Notes: generated from the sequence alone by a model not told the origin. DNA of 64,000 bases from Flavobacterium shii (GCF_025847235.1 NZ_JAOZEW010000005.1:182699-246698), one strand, 5' to 3'. Positions 17,651 to 27,729 are shown, counted from the stretch's first letter. Numbers and translations: made by a program.

Positions 17651-18808
17651 ATGAAAATTCTTTTTGTTTCAATGCCATCTGTTCATGTTATTCGCTGGAT
17701 AGAGAACTTGAAAGATACAAATCATGAATTGTATTGGTTTGATATTTTAGATAGAGGAAAATTAGAAACTTTAGATTCTGTACAACAGTTTATCGGATGG
17801 AAAAAAAGGAAAATACCTTATATAAAAGGAGAGTATTTTTTAAGTAAAAAATTACCTGCCCTATATCGCAGGATTATTCCATTTTGTGAAACAACAGTAA
17901 ATGAAGCTTTAGAAAATATAATTTTAGAAATTCAACCTGATGTTATTCATAGTTTTGAAATGCAAAGTTGCTCATATCCTATTTTAGCCACTATGAAAAG
18001 TCAACCTAAAATAATGTGGTTATATTCATGTTGGGGAAATGATTTATATTATTATCAACGATTTCCTTTTCATTTAGAAAAAATTAAAGAGATTTTAAAA
18101 CGTATTAATTTTTTGCACACGGATTGTCAGCGAGATTATGTTTTGGCAAAACAATTCGGTTTTTTAGGAAAGCATGTAGGAGTTATTCCGGGAGGAACAG
18201 GTTACAAATTAGAAGAACTTGAGTCATATAAAATACCTATTTCAGACAGAGTTGTGATTTTGGTAAAAGGTTATGAGCATACTCTAGGAAGGGGATTAAA
18301 TATTATAAAAGTACTTGATTCTTTAAAAAATGAAATACAGAATTTTGAGGTAGTAATTTTTGCTGCACATTCAAGTGTGGTAGATTATATAAAAATTAAT
18401 AATCTTGATTTTAAAGTTTTTGACAGAAATGCACTTTCTCACTTAGAAATAATGAAGTTGATGGGGAAATCATTGATATATATAGGTAATAGCATTTCTG
18501 ATGGTATGCCTAATACACTTTTAGAAGCGATAATAATGGGAGCGTTTCCAATACAGTCAAATCCCGGAAATGTTACTGCAGAAATTATAGTAAATGGTAA
18601 AAATGGATTATTGATTAGTGATGCTGAATCAATTATTGAAATTAAAGGACTCATTTTGAATATCATTAATAAAAAAGATATTTTAGAAGATGCTTTTTTG
18701 ACAAATCAAAAAATTGCTATTGAACGGCTAAATTACCTAGTAAATAAGAAAAAAGTTAATAAAATTTATAATTTAATTGGTAATGCGAGTAGGTTACAAT
18801 CCATATAA
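17651..18808 (+). CDS. Glycosyltransferase family 4
   Basis: 385 aa GT-B protein. N-terminal MKILFVSMPSVHVIRWIENL opens the acceptor domain, and HSFEMQSCSY follows. In the C-terminal domain LVKGYEHTLGRGLNII and SISDGMPNTLLEAIIMG carry the donor-binding E-x7-E-like region (DGMPNTLLEA). It begins 1 bp after the methyltransferase and overlaps the next gene by 26 bp. Probably cytoplasmic or membrane-associated; donor unknown. Confidence 0.85.
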   Translation: MKILFVSMPSVHVIRWIENLKDTNHELYWFDILDRGKLETLDSVQQFIGWKKRKIPYIKGEYFLSKKLPALYRRIIPFCETTVNEALENIILEIQPDVIHSFEMQSCSYPILATMKSQPKIMWLYSCWGNDLYYYQRFPFHLEKIKEILKRINFLHTDCQRDYVLAKQFGFLGKHVGVIPGGTGYKLEELESYKIPISDRVVILVKGYEHTLGRGLNIIKVLDSLKNEIQNFEVVIFAAHSSVVDYIKINNLDFKVFDRNALSHLEIMKLMGKSLIYIGNSISDGMPNTLLEAIIMGAFPIQSNPGNVTAEIIVNGKNGLLISDAESIIEIKGLILNIINKKDILEDAFLTNQKIAIERLNYLVNKKKVNKIYNLIGNASRLQSI

Positions 18809-19796
18809 AGATCAAAAAAATGGTGAGTCTGAATATATTCATCAGATAGTTATACCAGTTTATATTCCGAATCATGAGGGGTATTTTCAAGATAGTTTAG
18901 CAATTTTAAAACTATGTTTAAAGTCTTTATTTACAACAATTCATAAAAAAACCTTTATATCTATTGTAAATAATGGAAGCGATAAGATTGTTTCGGATTA
19001 TTTAGACACTCTTTTGAAACAAAATAAAATCCATGAACTAATTCATACTGAAAATATAGGTAAACTTAATGCAATACTTAAAGGTTTAGCAGGGAATAAT
19101 ATAGAATTGGTTACTATTTCAGATTCAGATGTAATGTTTTTGCCAAATTGGCAAAGTGAAACCGTAAAAGTTTTTAGTCATATCCCAAATGCAGGAGTAG
19201 TAGGTATTGTTCCTCAGTTTAAAATGTATGAAAGCTATTGTGGGAATGTGCTTTTTGATAATTTTTGCAGTAGAAAACTGAAATTTATTCAGGTAAAAAA
19301 CAAATATGATTTAATGCGTTTTTATGATAGTATCGGTTGGGACCGAAGTTATAATCAGGATTATTTAGAATTTAATCTCGGATTAAAAATTAATTCAGAT
19401 TTGAATGTTTTGATTGGTTCCGGTCATTTTGTGGCAACATATAAAAGAGATATATTTGAAGAAATTCCATCTTATTTTAATTATAAAATGGGAGGAGAAA
19501 GTGAAGGTTATCTAGATAGAATACCATTAGAAAAAGATTATTGGCGCTTGACTACAGAAGATAACTATGCTTATCACATGGGAAATGTCCTTGAGGATTG
19601 GATGTTCGGGGAAATGAATCACATGGAGATTAAAGTTGTTGGCTTTCAACATGATTTCTTGAAAAAAAATGAATTAAATAAAGTGTCATATTTTGTAAAA
19701 AATAGATTGTTTATAAAATTCATATCCATAAAATGGACTGTGAAATTATTTTTAAAGTGGAAAAAAATCCCATATAGCATGATAAAAAAATATTAA
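18783..19796 (+). CDS. Family 2-like glycosyltransferase
   Basis: 337 aa GT-A-like protein. The ATG at 18783 is chosen because MRVGYNPYKD is the normal opening of this glycosyltransferase group; a TTG two codons earlier is less likely. IVIPVYIPN, FISIVNNGSDK, NIGKLNAILKGL and TISDSDVMFLPNW (DSD metal site near residue 116) identify the fold. IGSGHFVATYKRDIFEEIP forms the acceptor side. The 26 bp overlap with the previous gene indicates coupled translation. Confidence 0.8.
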   Translation: MRVGYNPYKDQKNGESEYIHQIVIPVYIPNHEGYFQDSLAILKLCLKSLFTTIHKKTFISIVNNGSDKIVSDYLDTLLKQNKIHELIHTENIGKLNAILKGLAGNNIELVTISDSDVMFLPNWQSETVKVFSHIPNAGVVGIVPQFKMYESYCGNVLFDNFCSRKLKFIQVKNKYDLMRFYDSIGWDRSYNQDYLEFNLGLKINSDLNVLIGSGHFVATYKRDIFEEIPSYFNYKMGGESEGYLDRIPLEKDYWRLTTEDNYAYHMGNVLEDWMFGEMNHMEIKVVGFQHDFLKKNELNKVSYFVKNRLFIKFISIKWTVKLFLKWKKIPYSMIKKY

Positions 19797-20684
19797 ATGC
19801 GAGCTTCAATTCTGATAGTTTCCAAAAATCGTAAACAAGATTTGTTTAAAACATTATTGATTATTGAATCTTTAATTAACAAATCGGAAGTAGAGGTTTT
19901 AGTTTTTTTAGATGGTTGTACAGATGACTCATCGGATCTTCAAAATGAATTGACTTGGATAAAATGGTTTGTTTCTCCTGTGTCAATTGGTGCTTCTGCG
20001 GCCAGACATAAGATTTATCCACTTGCAAGTGCAGAAATTTTAATTGGTTTAGATGATGATGCACATCCATTGAATGAAAATTTTATAGCGCAGATTGAAT
20101 TATTGTTCGCGAGTAATTCTAATGTTGCTATTATCGCTTTTGAAGAAATAAAAGGTGTTTTTGAGTCAGATATTGAGGCATTAAAGCAATCCGAAAATCA
20201 AAATAAAGAATTTCTTTTTTCTGAATTTATTGGTTGTGGTTTTGCGATTCGAAAATCAGTTTATAACGTGACAAATGGATTTCCAGTCTGGATTGATATT
20301 TATGGTGAAGAGTCTTGTGTTTCTATTGAAGTTTTAGCAAAAGGATATGATATTCTATATTCTAATAAAATTAAAGTAAATCATAGAGTTAATAAAGAAC
20401 AAAGAAAATTAGATAAACAGAATTACTTTAGATTTGAAAAACAACTAAAAAATTCAGCATATTTTTTTTTGGTTTATTATCCTTTTCCTTTATTAAATGT
20501 CTTAAAATTGTATTGGCACAATTTTAAAAAGTATGCTTTGAGTGATATTAAATATTTCAAAATATATTTTAAAACAATTAGTATTGTGTTCATTCATATT
20601 CCAAAAATTTTAAAATACAGAAACCCGGTTGATAAAAGTGTAATTGAAAAAATGAGGAATCTATCTACTCAAGACCTTAAATGA
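19797..20684 (+). CDS. Family 2 glycosyltransferase
   Basis: 295 aa GT2 protein that starts directly after the preceding stop. SILIVSKNRK, LVFLDGCTDDS, SIGASAARHKIYPLA and IGLDDDAHPLN (DDD metal site near residue 84) give the GT-A fold. GCGFAIRKSVYNVTNGFPVW and GEESCVSIEVL provide the acceptor/catalytic region. It overlaps the neuA-like gene by 4 bp and could be the transferase for a sugar next to the nonulosonic acid. Confidence 0.85.
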   Translation: MRASILIVSKNRKQDLFKTLLIIESLINKSEVEVLVFLDGCTDDSSDLQNELTWIKWFVSPVSIGASAARHKIYPLASAEILIGLDDDAHPLNENFIAQIELLFASNSNVAIIAFEEIKGVFESDIEALKQSENQNKEFLFSEFIGCGFAIRKSVYNVTNGFPVWIDIYGEESCVSIEVLAKGYDILYSNKIKVNHRVNKEQRKLDKQNYFRFEKQLKNSAYFFLVYYPFPLLNVLKLYWHNFKKYALSDIKYFKIYFKTISIVFIHIPKILKYRNPVDKSVIEKMRNLSTQDLK

Positions 20685-21349
20685 AAAATATTGCTATAAT
20701 ACCAGCTAGGGGTGGATCTAAACGATTGCCTAAAAAAAATATAAAATTACTTGACGGAGTTCCGTTAATAGTATTTAGTATATTATTTGCGAAAGCGAAT
20801 AGTAACATTATAGATGAAATATATGTTTCGACAGATGATGAGGATATTAGAAATATTGCTCTGAAATATGGGGTAAAAGTTATTGAAAGACCCAAGAACA
20901 TTTCAGGAGATCTTGAACCAACAGTTTCAGCATTAAAACATGTTTTGCAAAGTATAGATTTAGTGGTAGAAAATGTCATTTTACTTCAGGCTACCAATCC
21001 TATTCGCCCGGAAAATTTGTTGAAAGATACTTTTGAAATTTATCAAAAACAAAACTGTGATAGTTTATTTACGGTTTCAAGAAATCATAAAAAATTCGGA
21101 AAAATTATAGATCAGAAATTTATTCCGTACAATTACAAAATTGGGCAGAGGAGTCAGGATATTGAACCTCTTTATTTTGAAAATGGATTGCTTTATATTA
21201 CAAAAGCATCATTAATTCTTAGCGATATAATTATCTCTGAAGATGCATTTCCTTTCGAAATAGATCATATTTTTGCCAATGTTGATATTGATACACAAGA
21301 AGACTTCGATTACGCCAAATATTTATATCATACTCATATAAAACCTTAA
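20681..21349 (+). CDS. CMP-nonulosonate cytidylyltransferase (NeuA/LegF family)
   Basis: 222 aa enzyme that activates a nonulosonic acid with CTP to give CMP-sugar. The N-terminal P-loop-like [14 protein letters not shown] (residues 6-19), [21 protein letters not shown] and [10 protein letters not shown] are conserved, and [11 protein letters not shown] closes the fold. It begins a cassette with neuB (21366) and neuC-like (23192). Whether the substrate is sialic, legionaminic or another acid is not fixed by this sequence; the LegG-like character of the epimerase favours a legionaminic-type acid. Confidence 0.9.
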   Translation: MKNIAIIPARGGSKRLPKKNIKLLDGVPLIVFSILFAKANSNIIDEIYVSTDDEDIRNIALKYGVKVIERPKNISGDLEPTVSALKHVLQSIDLVVENVILLQATNPIRPENLLKDTFEIYQKQNCDSLFTVSRNHKKFGKIIDQKFIPYNYKIGQRSQDIEPLYFENGLLYITKASLILSDIIISEDAFPFEIDHIFANVDIDTQEDFDYAKYLYHTHIKP

Positions 21350-21365
21350 ATACCAAACCTACTTT

Positions 21366-22406
21366 ATGAATCCATATATAGAAATAGCAGGACGAAAAAT
21401 TGGACAAGATTTTGCTCCCTTAGTAATTGCCGAAATCGGAATTAATCACGAAGGTTCCCTACAAGTTGCAAAAGAAATGGTTGATGCTGCACATAGAGCA
21501 GGAGTTGAGGTTGTAAAACATCAGACCCATATTGTAGAGGATGAAATGAGTGGTGCTGCAAAGAAAGTAATTCCAGGAAATGCGGATGTTTCTATTTACG
21601 AAATTATGGAGCGCTGTTCGTTGAATGAAACAGACGAATTGGAACTTAAAAATTATGTAGAAAGTAAAGGTATGATTTTTATTTCTACACCATTTTCGCG
21701 CGCAGCAGCAGAACGTTTGAAAAAGTTCGATGTTCCGGCTTATAAAATAGGTTCTGGCGAATGTAATAATTATCCTTTACTGGAGCATATAGCTTCATTT
21801 GGAAAACCAGTAATTTTAAGTACTGGAATGAATACCATTGAAAGTGTTCAAAAAGCAGTAGCTATTTTTGATAAACATGATATTCCAGTCGCGCTTTTAC
21901 ATACTACGAATTTATATCCAACCCCAATTCATTTAGTTAGGTTTGGTGCAATGATAGAATTGCATAATGCTTTTCCAAACAAAGTTTTTGGTTTAAGTGA
22001 TCACACTTTAAATAATAATGCCTGTTTAGGAGCTGTTGCACTTGGAGCAAGTGTTTTAGAAAGGCATTTTACAGATCATATGCAACGCACTGGTCCGGAC
22101 ATTGTTTGTAGTATGGACGAAAAAAGTTGTCAGGAATTAATTGTTTCTTCGTCGGAAATTGCACAGATGCGAGGCGGGACAAAAAAGCCTGCATTAGAAG
22201 AACAAGTGACGATAGATTTTGCTTTTGCTACCGTTTGTACCATTAAAGACATAAAGAAAGGAGACGTTTTTACCAAAGATAATATTTGGGTGAAACGTCC
22301 AGGCACAGGTGAAATTCTAGCAGAACTTTTTAATGATTTAATAGGCAAAATAGCTTTAAAAGATATTGCAAATGATGAACAATTAACAAAATCACATTTT
22401 GAGTAA
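21366..22406 (+). CDS. neuB: Nonulosonic acid synthase (NeuB/LegI family)
   Basis: 346 aa synthase condensing phosphoenolpyruvate with an N-acyl mannosamine-type sugar to form a nonulosonic acid. The TIM-barrel segments [59 protein letters not shown] and GLSDHT, and the metal-binding HF in LERHFTDH, are all present. The C-terminal 60-70 residues form the antifreeze-like SAF domain ([14 protein letters not shown]). Length is exactly that of typical NeuB. Gene symbol is given for the family; the actual acid may be legionaminic. Confidence 0.94.
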   Translation: MNPYIEIAGRKIGQDFAPLVIAEIGINHEGSLQVAKEMVDAAHRAGVEVVKHQTHIVEDEMSGAAKKVIPGNADVSIYEIMERCSLNETDELELKNYVESKGMIFISTPFSRAAAERLKKFDVPAYKIGSGECNNYPLLEHIASFGKPVILSTGMNTIESVQKAVAIFDKHDIPVALLHTTNLYPTPIHLVRFGAMIELHNAFPNKVFGLSDHTLNNNACLGAVALGASVLERHFTDHMQRTGPDIVCSMDEKSCQELIVSSSEIAQMRGGTKKPALEEQVTIDFAFATVCTIKDIKKGDVFTKDNIWVKRPGTGEILAELFNDLIGKIALKDIANDEQLTKSHFE

Positions 22407-23184
22407 AATATCTGTCGTAATTAGAAATAAGAACCAATCTGAAGCTTTAGAATTTTTACTTAAAAATTTAAGACAGCGTTATCAGGAAGATATAGATGAA
22501 ATAATTGTCATTGATAATATGTCTGATGATGATAGTAAAAAAATTGTAAATAAGTACAATTCAAAACTAGTACAAATTCAAAATTTTAGTTATGGAGGTA
22601 GTGCTAATTTAGCTGCAGAGAGTGCTTTAAATAATATAGTAGTTATTTTTAGTGCTCATGCTTATCCTGTTAGCCACGATTTTTTTAAATTGATAAAACA
22701 GAAATTTAGCGAAAACAATAATTTAGCAGGATTACGATGTTTACACAACAAAAATGATTATAAAAACTATATTGATTCTATTTCTTCAAAAATAGATCCA
22801 AATAAGTCGGGTTTAATATTTTGTGGTTCAGCGTTCAGTAAAAAAGTCTGGGAAATGCATAAGTTCAAAGATGATATAACAACAATGGAGGATAAAGAAT
22901 GGTCAGTAAGAGTTTTAAAAAATGGTTTTGATATTGAATTTTCTCCTTCTATTTTTTGTTATGATATTGTTAGAAATCATAGACAAATTTTTTTTAGATT
23001 TAAAAATGAAACTATAGGAGGATATCAATTATGGAATACGTCTTATAGTTACAATACTGCTAATAAAGGCTTGCTGGGATTAATTTTAAAATTAACAAGA
23101 CGATTTGTAATCGAATTGTATTATACATTCAAAAGATTCTTTTTCTTGTTGAAATTTGTATCTAATAAACCTGAAAAATTTTAG
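22399..23184 (+). CDS. Family 2 glycosyltransferase within the nonulosonic acid cassette
   Basis: 261 aa GT2 protein beginning with TTG, overlapping neuB by 8 bp; the GT2 core [10 protein letters not shown] starts three residues later, so the start is secure. [13 protein letters not shown] and an [12 protein letters not shown] segment replace the usual DxD with SAH, an unusual metal site. [18 protein letters not shown] and [12 protein letters not shown] (ED base motif) are clear. A C-terminal amphipathic segment follows. Being enclosed between neuB and neuC it is a fair candidate for attaching, or attaching to, the nonulosonic acid; this is inference. Confidence 0.8.
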   Translation: MSKISVVIRNKNQSEALEFLLKNLRQRYQEDIDEIIVIDNMSDDDSKKIVNKYNSKLVQIQNFSYGGSANLAAESALNNIVVIFSAHAYPVSHDFFKLIKQKFSENNNLAGLRCLHNKNDYKNYIDSISSKIDPNKSGLIFCGSAFSKKVWEMHKFKDDITTMEDKEWSVRVLKNGFDIEFSPSIFCYDIVRNHRQIFFRFKNETIGGYQLWNTSYSYNTANKGLLGLILKLTRRFVIELYYTFKRFFFLLKFVSNKPEKF

Positions 23185-23191
23185 TAATTCA

Positions 23192-24313
23192 GTGAAAAAA
23201 ATCCTATTTCTTACAGGCACTCGTGCCGATTTCAGCAAAATAAAATCATTAATTCAGACTCTTGAAAAACAACAAGATTTTGAAGCATATGTTTTCATTA
23301 CCGGAATGCATTTGCAAGAAGTGTATGGCTATACCTTAATTGAAATTGAAAGATGTAATTTTAAAAACATCCATACTTTCAAAAATCATACTCATGAAAC
23401 CACAATGGATTTAACTCTTGCTAAAACCATCGAAGGACTTTCAGCTTATTGTAAAGATGTAAATCCGGATATGATTGTAGTTCATGGTGATAGGGTCGAG
23501 ACTCTAGCAGGAGCTATTGTAGGATCTCTTAATAATATTTTAGTTGCGCATATTGAAGGAGGCGAAGTTTCTGGGACAGTTGATGAATTAATTCGTCATA
23601 GCGTGAGCAAATTGAGTCATATACATTTTGTGTCTAATAAGCAAGCGCAGAAAAGATTGATACAAATGGGAGAAATAAAAGAATCAATATTTACAATTGG
23701 TTCTCCGGATGTAGATATTATGTTTTCAGATCAATTGCCTGAGTTGAATATCGCAAAAGCCTATTATAAAATAGATTTTGAAAAATACGCAATTGTTATG
23801 TTTCATCCGGTTACAACTGAAATTAAAGAAATGGAACAATATGTAGAGAACTTTGTTAATTCATTACTAGATGATAACCATAATTATATCGTGATATTCC
23901 CTAATAATGATCTGGGAAGTCAATTTATACTTGAAGCTTACAAAAAATTAAAAGATAATGTAAGATTCAGGGTTTTTCCGTCACTGCGTTTTGAATATTT
24001 CTTGACTTTATTAAAGAACAGCCTATTTATTATTGGTAATAGTAGTGCAGGAATTAGAGAAGCTCCTTATTACGGAATTCCAATTATTAATATAGGAACA
24101 CGTCAACAAAACAGAGCTGTTCATGCTGATATTATTAATACAGATTATTCTGAAATCGGTATTAAAAACGCCCTTTCTATAATTAATTCACATCAGGTGA
24201 AAAGTGTTGAAAATGATTTTGGTAAAGGTAATAGCAATGAATTATTTATCGAATGTCTACAAAAAATAGATATTTGGCAACTTAATCATCAAAAACAATT
24301 TAGGGATATTTAA
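23192..24313 (+). CDS. UDP-sugar 2-epimerase, hydrolysing (NeuC/LegG family)
   Basis: 373 aa enzyme that hydrolyses and epimerises a UDP-HexNAc to give the ManNAc-type precursor of a nonulosonic acid. The GTG at 23192 is preferred to TTG 23156 because KKILFLTGTRADFSK is the canonical N-terminus and the earlier codon overlaps the previous gene. HGDRVETLAGAIVG, HIEGGEVSGT, MFHPVTTEI, FPNNDLG and FPSLRFEYFLTLLKNS are, from memory, closer to Campylobacter PtmD/LegG than to E. coli NeuC. That suggests a 2,4-diacetamido-2,4,6-trideoxy substrate, as made by the PglF/PglE/PglD-like enzymes at 5983, 2382 and 11050. Confidence 0.88.
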   Translation: MKKILFLTGTRADFSKIKSLIQTLEKQQDFEAYVFITGMHLQEVYGYTLIEIERCNFKNIHTFKNHTHETTMDLTLAKTIEGLSAYCKDVNPDMIVVHGDRVETLAGAIVGSLNNILVAHIEGGEVSGTVDELIRHSVSKLSHIHFVSNKQAQKRLIQMGEIKESIFTIGSPDVDIMFSDQLPELNIAKAYYKIDFEKYAIVMFHPVTTEIKEMEQYVENFVNSLLDDNHNYIVIFPNNDLGSQFILEAYKKLKDNVRFRVFPSLRFEYFLTLLKNSLFIIGNSSAGIREAPYYGIPIINIGTRQQNRAVHADIINTDYSEIGIKNALSIINSHQVKSVENDFGKGNSNELFIECLQKIDIWQLNHQKQFRDI

Positions 24314-24314
24314 A

Positions 24315-25232
24315 ATGATTACATTTTTAAATCTAGGTAAAAGAGGAAATTTAGGAAATCAATTGTTTCAAATTGCTTCAACAATTGGAATAGCTAAAGC
24401 AAATAGACATACATATGGTTTTCCAAAATGGGACTATGACAATTATTTTCAATCTAATTTTGAAATTGTTAATGAAGATGATAATTGGAATAAAATCAAT
24501 GAAGAGCATTACAATTTTTATGAATGGAGTATTACAGATGAAAAGTCTAATTTGAGTGGTTGGTTACAAACAGAAAAATATTTTTTAAATTCTAATATAA
24601 AAGAGGTTTTTAAATTTAAAAAGGAATTTGAAGAAAACCTTTTACAAAAGTTTAAATATCTGTTTATAAAAAAGACTATTTTGATATCAGTTAGAAGAGG
24701 TGATTTTGTTAATAATCCCCTTTTTTTTCAATTGACATATAAGTATTATCTAACAGCATTATTGTCCCACTTTGAAAATTTAGATCAGTACAATATTATT
24801 TTTACAAGTGACAATATCAACTATTGTAAAAATCATTTTTCATTTTTGCCAAATGTTTTTTTCTTAGAAAATTTAAGTGCAATTGAGCAATTGTGTTTAG
24901 GAAGTAAGTTTGATAATTACATTATTAGCAATTCTACTTTTTCATGGTGGATGGCTTGGCTAGGAGAAAAAAAGGAAGCCAAAATAATAAGACCAATTCA
25001 AGTTTTTGATAACGAGTATTTAAAAATTTATAATGAAGTTGATTTTTATCCAAGTCGTTGGACTAAACATGACGAAAAACAATTCTTCCTTTCTAATAAA
25101 TTTATAAAACTAAAACTCTATGGTTCATTTAATATAATATGTACTAAAATTGATTATTTTTTTAAAAGTAATACTAGAAAAGTAACTAAAGAAATTAAAA
25201 ATAGAATTAAGAAGATTATAAAGTATAAATGA
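24315..25232 (+). CDS. Alpha-1,2-fucosyltransferase-like enzyme (GT11)
   Basis: 305 aa GT11-family protein. LGNQLFQIA (13-21), GWLQTEKYF, the SVRRGDF motif (125-131) and SNSTFSWWMAWLG are the four characteristic segments. GT11 motif I is usually HxRRxD; here the His position is serine (S125). The same change occurs in the paralogue at 30083. The enzyme may add fucose or another GDP-sugar in alpha-1,2 linkage; no GDP-fucose synthesis genes are present in the window. It starts 1 bp after the epimerase and overlaps the next gene by 4 bp. Confidence 0.85.
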   Translation: MITFLNLGKRGNLGNQLFQIASTIGIAKANRHTYGFPKWDYDNYFQSNFEIVNEDDNWNKINEEHYNFYEWSITDEKSNLSGWLQTEKYFLNSNIKEVFKFKKEFEENLLQKFKYLFIKKTILISVRRGDFVNNPLFFQLTYKYYLTALLSHFENLDQYNIIFTSDNINYCKNHFSFLPNVFFLENLSAIEQLCLGSKFDNYIISNSTFSWWMAWLGEKKEAKIIRPIQVFDNEYLKIYNEVDFYPSRWTKHDEKQFFLSNKFIKLKLYGSFNIICTKIDYFFKSNTRKVTKEIKNRIKKIIKYK

Positions 25233-26620
25233 AAAAACTAGGAATAGTAATTACAGATGGTGTTGGTTTTAGAAATTTTATTTTAAGTGATTTTTTGACA
25301 GAAGCTGAAAAAACATTTAATGAAGTTGTAATTCTTTCTTGTTTACCTGCTACAGTATATTCTGGATTTGTAATCAAGTCAAAAATTATTGAATTAGAGG
25401 TTTTTGAAGAAAAATTTACAACCTGGTTTTTTAGAAAAGCTAGAGAAGTGGCACATCTTAAATTACACCAAAAAAATAACTTTGGGATTCAGGATAATTT
25501 AAAAACAAATACATCAACCTCAAAAAGCAATAGAGGTTATGCAACACGTTTTATCTTTAAACTAACATCTATTTTACATTCAGAAAAATGGATTCAGAGG
25601 CTCAATTCAGCGCAACAACTTTCTTTTAAAAATGATCCAAGAACAATTGGTTATAAAACAGTTTTAGAAAAAGAAAATTTCAATATCTTATTTTTTACGC
25701 ATCAGCGACCGCCTTTTGTAGCGCCTTTGGTTTATCAGGCAGAACAATTGAAAATAAAAACAGCTTCGTTTATTTTTAGTTGGGATAATTTAGCGTCAAA
25801 AGGCAGAATGGCAGCTAATTTTGATTACTATTTGGTTTGGAGTGATTTAATGAAAACCGAATTGCAACAGTTTTATGCATTAGTAAAAAGTAAAGATGTT
25901 GAGGTTGTTGGAACTCCTCAGTTTGAACCTTATGTATTAGATAGATACAAAGTTTCTCACGAAGAATTCATTTCAAAATTTCAATTGAACCCCGATTTTA
26001 AAACAATTTGTTTTAGTTGTGGAGATATTGCAACGAGTAAAAATGACGAATTGTATATTGAAACTATTGCAAATGCTATAACCGAAGGGAAAATACAAGA
26101 TGTAAATCTTATTATTAGAACTTCGCCGGCAGAAGATCCTATTCGTTTTTCTAAATATGTAGAAAAATTCCCTTTTATAAAATGGAATTACCCAAAATGG
26201 AACTTATCAAGAGAAAATCATCAGGAATCCTGGTCGCAAAGAATTCCTTCAGTTGAAGATGTAAAAGATCTAAGAAGTTTGTTAGAATTTTCAGATCTTA
26301 ATATAAATATGTTATCTACAATGAGTTTGGATTTTATTCAGTTTGACAAACCTGTAATAAACACAGTCTTTGGCAATTCAAAAAACGGATTATATGATGA
26401 TCAAAGATTTTTAAATTACGCTCACATCGAAAATGTTGTAAACAGTAAGGCAACAAAAATTGCAAAAAATAAAGAAGAATTAATAAAAGCAATAAATTTA
26501 TATTTAGAAAATTTCAAATTAGATTCAGAAAACAGAAAGCAATTATTGCAACTGCAAGTTAGCAAACCATTACATCATACAGGCAAAAGAATTGCTGAGA
26601 CACTTTTAAAATGGGCTTAA
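25229..26620 (+). CDS. Putative GT-B-fold glycosyl/polyol-phosphate transferase
   Basis: 463 aa protein without a family I can name securely. MKKLGIVITDGVGFRNFIL opens like a Rossmann domain; HQRPPFVAPLVYQAEQL, SFIFSWDNLASKG and VVGTPQFEPY resemble the linker between the two domains of GT-B enzymes and CDP-glycerol-type transferases. LSTMSLDFIQFDKPVINTVFG is like the donor-binding segment of surface-carbohydrate synthesis proteins. There is no signal peptide or membrane segment. It probably transfers a sugar or sugar phosphate. It overlaps both neighbours (4 bp and 10 bp), so it is firmly in the operon. Confidence 0.55.
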   Translation: MKKLGIVITDGVGFRNFILSDFLTEAEKTFNEVVILSCLPATVYSGFVIKSKIIELEVFEEKFTTWFFRKAREVAHLKLHQKNNFGIQDNLKTNTSTSKSNRGYATRFIFKLTSILHSEKWIQRLNSAQQLSFKNDPRTIGYKTVLEKENFNILFFTHQRPPFVAPLVYQAEQLKIKTASFIFSWDNLASKGRMAANFDYYLVWSDLMKTELQQFYALVKSKDVEVVGTPQFEPYVLDRYKVSHEEFISKFQLNPDFKTICFSCGDIATSKNDELYIETIANAITEGKIQDVNLIIRTSPAEDPIRFSKYVEKFPFIKWNYPKWNLSRENHQESWSQRIPSVEDVKDLRSLLEFSDLNINMLSTMSLDFIQFDKPVINTVFGNSKNGLYDDQRFLNYAHIENVVNSKATKIAKNKEELIKAINLYLENFKLDSENRKQLLQLQVSKPLHHTGKRIAETLLKWA

Positions 26621-27699
26621 ATCATAATAAAATAGCAGTTCTCTGCAATTACGAATTATTGCCGGAAAGAGTGGGAGGAATGGATAACTTTTTTTGGGAT
26701 TTTGATAAAAAATGCAAAGAAAATAATATTCAGGTAGATTGGTTTTTTCCAAATCAATCAGATCACGGATATTATTCTCAGTTGAATATAAATAGTAGTA
26801 AAGCTAGTAATGTAGAAAACTATTTTCTTTGTTTTTGCAGCAAAAACAAACCTAAATACACACATATAATTACTCATTTTTTAGAATTATGTACACCTTT
26901 TTTCTTTCAGGTAAAAAAAAAATCAAAAGCTAAAATAATTGCTATTGATCATAATCCTAGACCTTTAAACGGATATTCTTTTAAAAAGAAAATAAATAAA
27001 AGAGTAAAAGGGATACTTTTTTCAAGGTATATAGATGTTTTTGTAGGGGTTTCAAATTATACGGTAAATGAAATTTTAAAAGATTTTGGTTTTCATTTAA
27101 AATCCAAAAGTTTAACGATTTATAATGGAGTTATTTTAGATGCAATTCAGGTAAGGAAAACTAGAGCGATTTTAAAACCAAGTTTTTTGGTAGCGTCTCA
27201 TCTTAGAGAATCAAAAGGAATTCAGGATTTAATTGAAGCTGTAAATTTACTTTCTGTCGAAATTAAAAATCAAATTCATATCTCAATATATGGTGACGGA
27301 CCATATAAAGAAGAATTATTAAAAAAAATTGAAAACTATAGTTTACAAGATTGTTTTGCTTTTTTGGGAAGTAAATCTAATTTGAATGAAATCTTTTTAC
27401 AGTATGATTATATGTTACAGCCCACCCATATGGAGTGTTTTAGTTTGTCAATTTTAGAAAGCCTTGCTGCAAATGTTCCTGTAATTACTACTAATGTAGG
27501 GGGCAACACTGAGGTAATTACTTCCAGTGAAAATGGATATATTTTTGATGCGAAAGATATAAAGTCTCTGGCAAAAATTATTGAAGATATTTATTCAGGA
27601 AATAAAAAGATATCGATTAATACAAGAGAATTAATTGTCAATTCCTTTTCTTTGCCTAAAATGGTAGAAAATCATTTTGAACTGCTAAAAACGATTTGA
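26611..27699 (+). CDS. Glycosyltransferase family 4
   Basis: 362 aa GT4 enzyme. ERVGGMDNFFWDF near residue 18 is the acceptor-domain GG loop. FVGVSNYTVNEIL and TIYNGVILDAIQ are in the linker region, ASHLRESKGIQDLIEAV opens the donor domain, and HMECFSLSILESLAANVPVI contains the E-x7-E donor site. ISIYGDGPYKEEL and FAFLGSKSN are typical. Overlaps the preceding gene by 10 bp. Donor unknown. Confidence 0.9.
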   Translation: MGLNHNKIAVLCNYELLPERVGGMDNFFWDFDKKCKENNIQVDWFFPNQSDHGYYSQLNINSSKASNVENYFLCFCSKNKPKYTHIITHFLELCTPFFFQVKKKSKAKIIAIDHNPRPLNGYSFKKKINKRVKGILFSRYIDVFVGVSNYTVNEILKDFGFHLKSKSLTIYNGVILDAIQVRKTRAILKPSFLVASHLRESKGIQDLIEAVNLLSVEIKNQIHISIYGDGPYKEELLKKIENYSLQDCFAFLGSKSNLNEIFLQYDYMLQPTHMECFSLSILESLAANVPVITTNVGGNTEVITSSENGYIFDAKDIKSLAKIIEDIYSGNKKISINTRELIVNSFSLPKMVENHFELLKTI

Positions 27700-27729
27700 A
27701 TTAAATTTTAAAAGTACCACAAATAAAAT

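Noticed and set aside
20677..20979. 100-codon minus-strand frame over neuA
   Set aside because: Shadow of the conserved [19 protein letters not shown] gene; low-complexity Phe/Ile/Ser content.
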